From positions 1 through 21,869 of the IMG/VR virus record IMGVR_UViG_3300042453_004506: a stretch of 21,869 bases of DNA. One strand, given 5' to 3'. Position 1 is the first letter of the stretch. Every line of letters begins with the position of its first letter. The translations under genes and the position numbers were made by a program. The notes under the pieces were generated by a model, which had not been told where the DNA came from, ran no database searches, and saw only the letters and a list, made by a program, of their open reading frames with translations. Shown in pieces: positions 14,594-19,641 of this stretch. The DNA comes from a virus.

Positions 14594-15111
14594 AGTCTTT
14601 TCTCCATTTCGGCGTTCTCTAAAAATTGTCCGCTGAGATGAACGGTAACAAACTCGGCCCTATCCTGCATAACGCCTCGATGAGCCATACAGCCGTGCGT
14701 TGACTTGATTACACAGAAACTGCCTTTGGTCGGAATGTACTTATCAAGAGCTGAGAGAATCTCTTCACCTAGACGTTCTTGAAGCTGTAGTCTCCTTGAT
14801 AGGCAATCTACGAGACGTGCGAGCTTGCTTAGCCCGACAAGACTTTCTGGAGTAGCAGCATAGCCTAGGGATATTGTTCCGCTAAATGGCAGAAGATGAT
14901 GCTCGCAGACGCTTGTAAACTTCACTTGTCTCAATGCGACAATTCCAATGTATTTCTCCATGTTGTCAAACTGCTTCTCTAGTATTTCAGAGGGTTGCTG
15001 CTGGTATCCAGAGAGCATCTCTATCAGTGCCTTTTGGAATCGTCGGGGAGTATTTTCTCGTATTTCCTCGCCGGTGTTCAAAGACGCAAGCAAATCACTT
15101 AGCCAATCCAT
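14575..15111 (-). CDS. folE: GTP cyclohydrolase I
   Basis: 178 residues, lacking the long N-terminal helices of E. coli FolE but with the full catalytic core. VCEHHLLPFSG at 68-78 gives zinc ligands C69 and H72; GLSKLARLVD at 93-102 and RLQLQERL at 107-114 are the usual core; GCMAHRGV at 140-147 gives the third zinc ligand, C141. It converts GTP to 7,8-dihydroneopterin triphosphate, the first step to preQ0. The start lies one base after the queE stop with AGGTGAT just ahead. It could also feed folate for ThyX, but operon membership points to deazaguanine synthesis. Confidence 0.95.
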   Translation of the reverse strand: MDWLSDLLASLNTGEEIRENTPRRFQKALIEMLSGYQQQPSEILEKQFDNMEKYIGIVALRQVKFTSVCEHHLLPFSGTISLGYAATPESLVGLSKLARLVDCLSRRLQLQERLGEEILSALDKYIPTKGSFCVIKSTHGCMAHRGVMQDRAEFVTVHLSGQFLENAEMEKRLWQMIA

Positions 15112-15112
15112 A

Positions 15113-15733
15113 TCACCTCACAAAGTAATCTTTATGCAGCTGCCATCCCGCCCTTAACCTCGGGTTGTTTTTCACCGCATTTGCAATAGATGCCAAGACT
15201 TCCGGTTGATTTCTCCGGCTCTCTTCAGGCTGAAGCCAAATATCGCAGCATCTTTCTCCGACCAGTTGAAGCTGTTCTTTCAGTTCTTTTTCTCCTGAGA
15301 CAATGAGCTTGATCTGCGTAGCTTTTCCCATGTTCTCTTCAAGAGGTTCTTTGCCAAACATCCACTTGGGGCTAACAGTGATACAGTCGAATTCGCCTCG
15401 TATTGGTAGATGCCCCGCCGTCTCAAGATGAATCTTTCGCCCTTGCGCACGAATAGCATCTGTGATTGCCGTAAGATCGTAAAGGCATGGTTCTCCGCCT
15501 GTAAGCACGACAAAGACATCCCTGTGAAGCTCAGAAACGAGAGAACTGATCTGCTCGGCAGATAGTCGTTCAATTTTAGGGCGAAGTTCTTTCTTCCAAG
15601 TGAATGCGGAATCACACCATGTACATTGTACGTCGCAACCATACAATCGAACGAAGTATGCAGCTCTGCCTATATGCAATCCTTCACCTTGAAATGAGAA
15701 GAAATGCTCTGCTACAGAATATAGCTTGCCCAT
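15113..15733 (-). CDS. queE: 7-carboxy-7-deazaguanine synthase (radical SAM)
   Basis: 206 residues from the ATG at 15733 (MGKLYS...), which matches the family N-terminus; a GTG six codons earlier is possible. FSFQGEGLHIGR at 12-23, the 4Fe-4S cluster motif CX3CX2C at C33/C37/C40 (GCDVQCTWCD) and TGGEP at 78-82 mark QueE. It rearranges 6-carboxy-tetrahydropterin to 7-carboxy-7-deazaguanine using SAM and Mg2+. The start overlaps queD by 22 bases. Confidence 0.95.
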   Translation of the reverse strand: MGKLYSVAEHFFSFQGEGLHIGRAAYFVRLYGCDVQCTWCDSAFTWKKELRPKIERLSAEQISSLVSELHRDVFVVLTGGEPCLYDLTAITDAIRAQGRKIHLETAGHLPIRGEFDCITVSPKWMFGKEPLEENMGKATQIKLIVSGEKELKEQLQLVGERCCDIWLQPEESRRNQPEVLASIANAVKNNPRLRAGWQLHKDYFVR

Positions 15734-16104
15734 GTCTTCCAATCTCCACACCGCTCGGTAACGTCACACCTCGCTAGTTGCACCATGTTCTCTCTCAGTG
15801 TTTCTTTAAGAAGCTCGCTCGCTATCTCGAAGAAATACTTTGCAAGATTCTCCGCTGAGGGGTTGAATGAGAGAATCTCGTTTAAGTTTTGATGGTCTAA
15901 TTCATCAACCATCGGCTTTATCTTCTCTCGAATGTCTCCGAAGTCAATCAGCCACGCTCTGGAGTCTAAAGCATCTCCTCTGAACACAAAGCGAACGGCC
16001 CAAGAGTGGCCATGAAGTCGCTTGCAATGATGACCATCAGGAGCATTCGGATTGCTATGAGCCGCGCAGAAGTCAAACTCTTTGGCACATTCAAAGTATG
16101 GCAT
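15712..16104 (-). CDS. queD: 6-carboxytetrahydropterin synthase
   Basis: 130 residues, standard for QueD. Zinc-binding histidines H16 (FCAAH), H31 and H33 (LHGH), catalytic cysteine C27 (CKRLHGH), the D70/H71 pair in LDHQNLNE, PSAENLA at 82-88 and E117 in VTERCGDW are all present. It turns dihydroneopterin triphosphate into 6-carboxy-tetrahydropterin. GGAGG lies 4 bases before the ATG, and the gene overlaps queC by 14 bases and queE by 22. Confidence 0.95.
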   Translation of the reverse strand: MPYFECAKEFDFCAAHSNPNAPDGHHCKRLHGHSWAVRFVFRGDALDSRAWLIDFGDIREKIKPMVDELDHQNLNEILSFNPSAENLAKYFFEIASELLKETLRENMVQLARCDVTERCGDWKTWASYIL

Positions 16105-16765
16105 CGTGCCTCCTTCTTACATACTGAGTTGGGTCTTGTATGCCGGCGAACTCAAATGCTTCCTGTCTCTCGTAGCATGTGCCACAAGTGCCACAGTGAA
16201 TCATTTGCCCCTTGTAGCAAGACCATGTAAGGTCTATGGGCACGCCTATTCTATGAGCCAAAGCAGCAATATCTTGCTTTGTCATTTCGATGAATGGAGA
16301 AGCGATCTCGATTGGAGACTCGTTGCCGACCTGCAAAGCACTGCTAAGTCTTAAGATGAAATCTTTTCGGCAATCTGGATAGATAAACGCATCTCCTGCG
16401 TGAGCCGCAAACGCGACGATATCTGCACCGGAATCTATTGCTTTCGCATATGCGATTGACAGCATAATGGCATTTCGATTCGGGACGACGGTCGCCTTCA
16501 TTGTTGGGTCTGCATAATGTCCATTCGGGACACTTTTGTTCAGCTCCGTGAGGCACGACATTTCAAACCCTACAGTTTGAAGGTCAACTATGGCGTTGGC
16601 GACCCCGTAGTATATTGCCAGTTTGTGCGCGTATTCTAACTCTCTATTATGTCTCTGCCCGTAATTGAAAGATACCGTTACGCAGCGAAATCCCTCTCGC
16701 AACAAGAACGCCAACAGCGTCGCGCTGTCCAGCCCTCCGCTCAGTAGCACAATAGCCGTCTTCAT
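16091..16765 (-). CDS. queC: 7-cyano-7-deazaguanine (preQ0) synthase
   Basis: 224 residues from the ATG at 16765, which has GGAG 7 bases upstream and lies just after the predicted transcription start; a frame extending to 16822 would include the promoter itself and is rejected. PP-loop SGGLDS at 9-14, FNYGQRH at 33-39, VPNRNAI at 94-100, AHAGDAFIYPDCR at 121-133, and the zinc cluster C183, C191, C194, C197 (CYKGQMIHCGTCGTC). It converts 7-carboxy-7-deazaguanine plus ammonia and ATP to preQ0. It is the first gene of the seven-gene operon. It is a stand-alone QueC, without the fused glutaminase domain seen in Gat-QueC. Confidence 0.96.
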   Translation of the reverse strand: MKTAIVLLSGGLDSATLLAFLLREGFRCVTVSFNYGQRHNRELEYAHKLAIYYGVANAIVDLQTVGFEMSCLTELNKSVPNGHYADPTMKATVVPNRNAIMLSIAYAKAIDSGADIVAFAAHAGDAFIYPDCRKDFILRLSSALQVGNESPIEIASPFIEMTKQDIAALAHRIGVPIDLTWSCYKGQMIHCGTCGTCYERQEAFEFAGIQDPTQYVRRRHDAIL

Positions 16766-16774
16766 GCTGTATCT

Positions 16775-16792
16775 CCTTTCCAGCAAGAAAGG
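16775..16792 (-). promoter_or_regulatory. hairpin in the queC leader next to the ribosome site
   Basis: Inverted repeat CCTTTC / GAAAGG with a 6-base loop. On the minus strand it covers the predicted 5' end of the transcript, and its 3' arm runs into the Shine-Dalgarno sequence (GAAAGGAG), so folding could limit ribosome access to queC. The leader is too short, about 22 bases, for a preQ1 riboswitch. The hairpin may be chance. Confidence 0.35.
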
Positions 16793-16793
16793 A

Positions 16794-16822
16794 ACGCTAA
16801 CACGCATAAGATCTGGTGTCAA
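16794..16822 (-). promoter_or_regulatory. promoter of the que-folE-dpdA operon, GATC in spacer
   Basis: Minus strand: TTGACA, 17-base spacer, TAGCGT (a weak -10). The first 8 spacer bases, CCAGATCT, are identical to those of the promoter at 6054-6082. The predicted start near 16787 is 22 bases before the queC ATG. The weak -10 may make the promoter dependent on an activator. Confidence 0.65.
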
Positions 16823-16840
16823 TAACCTGTAGGCGGGTGA

Positions 16841-16895
16841 GAAAGAAAAACCGGAGCCTCCGAGAAGAAGAGAGAGAAGATTCGGAGGCTCCGGT
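16841..16895 (-). terminator. strong intrinsic terminator after the PP-loop gene
   Basis: A perfect 14-base inverted repeat, arms at 16850-16863 and 16882-16895 (ACCGGAGCCTCCGA and its complement), with an 18-base purine loop. On the minus strand it is followed by TTTTTCTTTC. It begins 11 bases after the stop of the 16906-17811 gene and lies just before the queC promoter, so the two units are insulated. Confidence 0.92.
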
Positions 16896-16905
16896 CAAGA
16901 GTAGA

Positions 16906-17811
16906 TTATTTCTTGTTTTCGTCGTCTATGTTTGTCTCACATAGACCCCAACGCATGCAACCGGCATCTTTTTCGTCCGCAGAGAAAAGCTCAAACTGTC
17001 TCCCTCCGTGAGCTGTCTTGCTCCACTGGACAACGTCTTCGATTGGGAACGAGCCATCTGCATTTCCGGCGCTTCCTGAAGACTTTGCCTGAAAGAACGT
17101 CGGCAGATACTTTGGCTTCTCTCCCTTTGCCTCTGCCTGTTCTTCCATCTTGCGAGCAAGAGTATCTTCGAGTCTTTTGATTCGAGATATTCTCTCTGGA
17201 TAGTTTTCAGCAATGAATCGAATCTCGTTCTTGCGTGCAAAGATGCAAGGAAAGCATCCTACACGAGATGCTCCCTTCAAGTACAGGGGATTTGGTGTCA
17301 CATCATGCTTTCTGTGCATGTCGATCACGTCTTGCTCCGTAAACTGAAGAAGCGGTCGCCATGTTTCACAATCAAATCCATCACTCCACTCCCATTCGTC
17401 CATCTTCGCTCGTGCCGCACTTTCTCCTCGACGAATTCCTACCGCATTTACAAAGTCATCATCAAACGTGAGTGTTTCAAAGTACTTCTTTAGAGGCTGA
17501 ATCTTTAGTTCCCTTGTGCAGAATCTGATAACACGCGACGGGAATAAAGACTTGCGGACAATCAAATCTTCCATTTGATTGTCCGCACTAATCCACGTTA
17601 TGGTGCCGATGTGCTTGGGGAGAACCTCTCGTAAGTAGGTGTATGTCTCCTCGGCCTCCCACCCAGTATCTACAAACACAGCTGTGTATGGGATGCCATT
17701 CTCTCGAAGGTACAGACACATTGCTGTCGAGTCTTTTCCTCCTGACACTGACGCGACTACTGCTCTGTTTCCTAGATGCTCTAGGGACTCTTTGCTGATT
17801 GGTGCGACCAT
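16906..17811 (-). CDS. PP-loop ATPase, PAPS reductase/DndC-like
   Basis: 301 residues. SGGKDST at 23-29 is the PP-loop that binds ATP or an adenylated substrate; FVDTGWE at 46-52 and GIRRGES at 125-131 fit the PAPS reductase/CysH-DndC branch. Cysteines C98 (RFCTRELK), C186/C189 (GCFPC) and C285/C291 (GCMRWGLC) could hold an Fe-S cluster or zinc. Standard CysH has one C-terminal catalytic cysteine; here the extra pairs recall DndC and TtcA-type sulfurtransferases. No other dnd genes are seen. It forms a single-gene unit with its own promoter and strong terminator, directly upstream of the queC unit. Possible roles are sulfur transfer to a base or backbone, a step in base tailoring, or sulfate metabolism; sequence alone does not decide. 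Confidence 0.85.
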   Translation of the reverse strand: MVAPISKESLEHLGNRAVVASVSGGKDSTAMCLYLRENGIPYTAVFVDTGWEAEETYTYLREVLPKHIGTITWISADNQMEDLIVRKSLFPSRVIRFCTRELKIQPLKKYFETLTFDDDFVNAVGIRRGESAARAKMDEWEWSDGFDCETWRPLLQFTEQDVIDMHRKHDVTPNPLYLKGASRVGCFPCIFARKNEIRFIAENYPERISRIKRLEDTLARKMEEQAEAKGEKPKYLPTFFQAKSSGSAGNADGSFPIEDVVQWSKTAHGGRQFELFSADEKDAGCMRWGLCETNIDDENKK

Positions 17812-17833
17812 TGACGACTACCTTTCTGCCTCG

Positions 17834-17846
17834 TGGCAATTTGCCA
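17834..17846. promoter_or_regulatory. palindromic operator candidate at the PP-loop gene start site
   Basis: TGGCAATTTGCCA, a perfect 6+1+6 palindrome, overlaps the -10 edge and predicted transcription start of the promoter at 17845-17873. That is a classic repressor position. The binding protein is not known and none of the other promoters here shows the same palindrome. Confidence 0.45.
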
Positions 17847-17873
17847 AGTAGTCGCTCGCAGATCTATTGTCAA
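17845..17873 (-). promoter_or_regulatory. promoter for the PP-loop gene, GATC in spacer
   Basis: Minus strand: TTGACA, 17-base spacer starting ATAGATCT, then TACTTG (poor -10). The match in layout to the other TTGACA-N3-GATCT promoters supports it more than the -10 does. The predicted start is near 17838; the ATG is at 17811. Confidence 0.55.
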
Positions 17874-17964
17874 CACTGAACAGTAAAATTATTTACACTG
17901 GATCTCGAAGGGGTATGCGTGACATGCAATGCCAGACGCAAAGTGATGCCTGTTTTCCTGCATA

Positions 17965-17987
17965 ATACCGACTTTCTCGGGAGATTA
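17965..17987. repeat. dispersed CTCGGGAGATT element, copy 1
   Basis: Minus-strand core TAATCTCCCGAGAAAG then TCGGTAT. It can form a 4-base stem (CCGA/TCGG). It lies about 165 bases downstream of the four-gene unknown operon and about 155 bases upstream of the PP-loop gene. Three other copies are at 19363, 19611 and 21244, all in intergenic DNA and all in the same orientation. Confidence 0.75.
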
Positions 17988-18149
17988 CGTCCAGTGAATC
18001 TTCTGTTCAATGCTTGACGTGAATTTTATTGCATTGAGAAGACAGCCGGCAGGAGGATACGAGGAGATGAGTGCCAGTGATCGCCGTTGTTCTTGCAGCA
18101 CAATGTATGGCACCTAACTGAAGCGGTTTTTTCTAAAAAATATTGGCAC

Positions 18150-18467
18150 CTAGGGGTAATTGATATCTATTATTTCTTCACTTTTCTGTTCTGCCCCTTG
18201 GCTCGTGATTGCCTCATTGGCGACAGAGTCTTCTTGAACGAGAGTCTCAAGTTCACGAACGTTACGAGCAAGACGACAGAGCTGACAGAACGCGCTCTTG
18301 AATCCTTCACTTTCACACATAGGGCAATGCTTCAAAATTGCAAAGCTCATTCGAGCAAGGTCTATCGCACGAATGTCTCCGAAGACCTTCATGTCAGGCT
18401 CAATGACCATGCAGTTCTGTAATGTCATCGAGGCCAAAATCTCTACAGCACTCTTCACTCGTCTCAT
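18150..18467 (-). CDS. hypothetical protein with zinc-ribbon motif
   Basis: 105 residues. HCPMCESEGFKSAFCQLC (about residues 48-65) is a compact CxxC-x10-CxxC zinc ribbon, followed by an acidic, helical C-terminus. The start overlaps the preceding gene by ATGA. It is the last gene of the four-gene operon 18150-19313. No family recognised. Confidence 0.7.
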   Translation of the reverse strand: MRRVKSAVEILASMTLQNCMVIEPDMKVFGDIRAIDLARMSFAILKHCPMCESEGFKSAFCQLCRLARNVRELETLVQEDSVANEAITSQGAEQKSEEIIDINYP

Positions 18468-18652
18468 TTGCTGTCTCCTTTGCCGTCCGTTATCTTGGGG
18501 CGAGAGATTATCTCAGCACGGTGAGACATATTGCAACTGTCGCCACACCGAATACGCAACAATTTTGCAATCGACCTCTCGTCGTCATACAGCCGAAAAC
18601 TGGAGAACGATGTTGTTTCGCAGACATACACTTGATACCAATTCTTTCTCAT
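18464..18652 (-). CDS. small hypothetical protein
   Basis: 62 residues, basic, with three cysteines (VCETT, IRCGDSCNM). It is credible as a gene because both ends overlap neighbours by exactly four bases (ATGA at 18649-18652 and 18464-18467). Function unknown. Confidence 0.62.
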   Translation of the reverse strand: MRKNWYQVYVCETTSFSSFRLYDDERSIAKLLRIRCGDSCNMSHRAEIISRPKITDGKGDSK

Positions 18653-18945
18653 TGCAGCTTCCAGAAACCGAAGTCCGCCCCATCATTCTCATGCGCACCG
18701 AATCTCATGTCAGATGCCGCCGCAATCGCGTCCAGCTCATCAAAGAGCCGCTCTAGGGCTTCCGACTGCAACTCCGGCTTCATCAATAGAAGCTCGTGTC
18801 TCGTCTCTATCTCGTAGTCGTCTTTGACTCTGTTAGCCTTTTCTTCATCAATAGACTCTAGCATTCGCATGAACGCAATCAGCAAGTCCTCGGCCCTAAG
18901 AGAGCCATGTATCACTGTACCTTCCGTTACCACGTGCTCACTCAT
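18649..18945 (-). CDS. conserved phage hypothetical protein (ADFGFW type)
   Basis: 98 residues. TVIHGSLRAEDLLIAFMRML near the N-terminus and FGAHENDGADFGFWKL at the C-terminus match a pattern I have seen in many phage proteins of unknown function (HGTLRPxDLIPAF ... FGAHxGDGADFGFW). Acidic and helical between. Overlaps both neighbours by ATGA. No catalytic motif is evident, but the conserved C-terminal aspartates and histidine could be a site. Confidence 0.75.
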   Translation of the reverse strand: MSEHVVTEGTVIHGSLRAEDLLIAFMRMLESIDEEKANRVKDDYEIETRHELLLMKPELQSEALERLFDELDAIAAASDMRFGAHENDGADFGFWKLQ

Positions 18946-19313
18946 TTGTGCCTCCCCGCTGTGACATAACGATAACCAAACCAGCCTCTCTCGATATCCT
19001 CAACCCGAAGCACAACGCTGTCATGGCTGAACCATCTTTCCCATAGACGCACTGACTTCTCCCCAAGAACCGGAGGAATGCGACTTCTATCTAGGTCTAT
19101 CCCCATCAGCTCATATGACGCACCGCCGCTGTTCTTCGCAAACCCAAAACAGACAACGACACCATTGGCTAACTTCACATAGTGCTCTTGATAGTCTCTT
19201 GTCTTTGTCTCCTTGCGAGCGCTTATCGCCGCATTTTCTTCCGCCGTTCTTTTAACAGCATTCCTCAGCACGCTCTCGACACTGCCCATTACCCTCGACA
19301 CCGCTTTTCTCAT
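18942..19313 (-). CDS. hypothetical protein, first gene of a four-gene operon
   Basis: 123 residues. A basic N-terminal helix (residues 1-40) is followed by a beta-rich part: HYVKLANGVVVCFGFAKNSGGASYELMGIDLD, then LWERWFSHDSVVLRVEDIERGWFGYRYV. GGAGAGAAGAGAG precedes the ATG. It is followed by the ADFGFW-type gene with an ATGA overlap. A degenerate copy of the dispersed repeat and an AAGATATCTT palindrome lie just upstream and may carry its control region. No family recognised. Confidence 0.7.
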   Translation of the reverse strand: MRKAVSRVMGSVESVLRNAVKRTAEENAAISARKETKTRDYQEHYVKLANGVVVCFGFAKNSGGASYELMGIDLDRSRIPPVLGEKSVRLWERWFSHDSVVLRVEDIERGWFGYRYVTAGRHK

Positions 19314-19362
19314 CTCTCTTCTCTCCTTGCTCGACCTAACTTGGCGACAAATCTCCTAGAAG

Positions 19363-19385
19363 ATATCTTGTTTTCCGGGAGATTA
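19363..19385. repeat. dispersed CTCGGGAGATT element, degenerate copy 2
   Basis: Minus-strand core TAATCTCCCG-GAAAAC then AAGATAT. One base is missing and the stem-forming CGG is lost, but the AATCTCCCG start and terminal TAT are kept. It lies about 50 bases upstream of the 123-residue gene's ATG. Confidence 0.55.
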
Positions 19386-19478
19386 TGTCTACATGTGCCC
19401 AGAAACCGTAAGCTAACCTCAAAATTTTCTATGCCGACACTTTGCTCTATTGCCTCGCACGGCATTCCTGTGTATATT

Positions 19479-19515
19479 CTCTTTCCCTTGTCGCGCAGGA
19501 CAGCAAGGGAAAGAG
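19479..19515. other. perfect 12-base inverted repeat
   Basis: Arms CTCTTTCCCTTG (19479-19490) and its exact complement (19504-19515) around a 13-base loop, immediately next to the terminator hairpin at 19514. No T-run follows on either strand, so by itself it is not a terminator; in an RNA the two hairpins would stack end to end. Confidence 0.8.
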
Positions 19516-19550
19516 CCACGTTGTAATGGTGCAACGTGGCTTTTATTTTG
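19514..19550 (+). terminator. intrinsic terminator, plus-strand polarity
   Basis: AGCCACGTTG and CAACGTGGCT form a perfect 10-base stem with an 8-base loop, followed on the plus strand by TTTTATTTT. On the minus strand the tail is only CTCTTTCCC, so it works best for rightward transcripts even though no plus-strand gene is visible here. It may also act weakly for the methyltransferase transcript arriving from the right. Confidence 0.8.
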
Positions 19551-19610
19551 CCAGCTCTACCCTTCTTAGAAAACGAATCCGACACTATACGCCGTAAAAT
19601 CTTCCCCGCC

Positions 19611-19632
19611 ATACCGATTTTCTCGGGAGATT
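19611..19632. repeat. dispersed CTCGGGAGATT element, copy 3
   Basis: Minus-strand core CAATCTCCCGAGAAAA then TCGGTAT, with a CCGA/TCGG stem. It lies 10 bases after the methyltransferase stop codon, similar to copy 4, which lies just after the stop of the 21270 gene. Confidence 0.78.
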
Positions 19633-19641
19633 GTGTTGATG

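Larger units (their letters stand above)
17812..18149. other. 338-base intergenic region with promoter, palindrome and repeat
   Basis: No convincing gene. It holds, from left to right, a palindrome and promoter for the PP-loop gene, an imperfect A/T-rich inverted repeat at about 17880-17900 (GTAAA ATTA TTTAC core), one copy of the dispersed CTCGGGAGATT element at 17965-17987, and a direct repeat TGGCACCTA at 18108-18116 and 18144-18152 flanking TTTTTTCTAAAAAA. On the plus strand AGGAGG precedes a 16-codon frame starting at 18067. Confidence 0.6.
19314..19641. other. 328-base hairpin-rich intergenic region
   Basis: No credible gene. It contains the palindrome AAGATATCTT (19360-19369) nested in an AATCTCC/GGAGATT inverted repeat (19350-19384), a 6-base stem ATGCCG/CGGCAT (19431-19465), a perfect 12-base stem (19479-19515), a perfect 10-base stem plus T-run (19514-19550), and two copies of the dispersed element. 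This density of structure suggests either stacked terminators or a small structured RNA. Confidence 0.65.

Noticed and set aside
16766-16793. preQ1 riboswitch upstream of queC
   Set aside because: The leader after the predicted start is only about 22 bases and lacks the C-rich loop and A-rich tail of the class I aptamer.
16766-16822. N-terminal extension of queC to an upstream ATG
   Set aside because: It would include the promoter, lacks a ribosome site, and extends beyond the family N-terminus MKTAIVLLSGG.
18067-18117. 16-codon plus-strand frame behind AGGAGG
   Set aside because: Too short to support as a gene and no rightward promoter is convincing; kept only as an observation.
19420-19550. 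tRNA gene in the hairpin-rich gap
   Set aside because: No GGTTCGA-type T-loop, no CCA end and no cloverleaf spacing.
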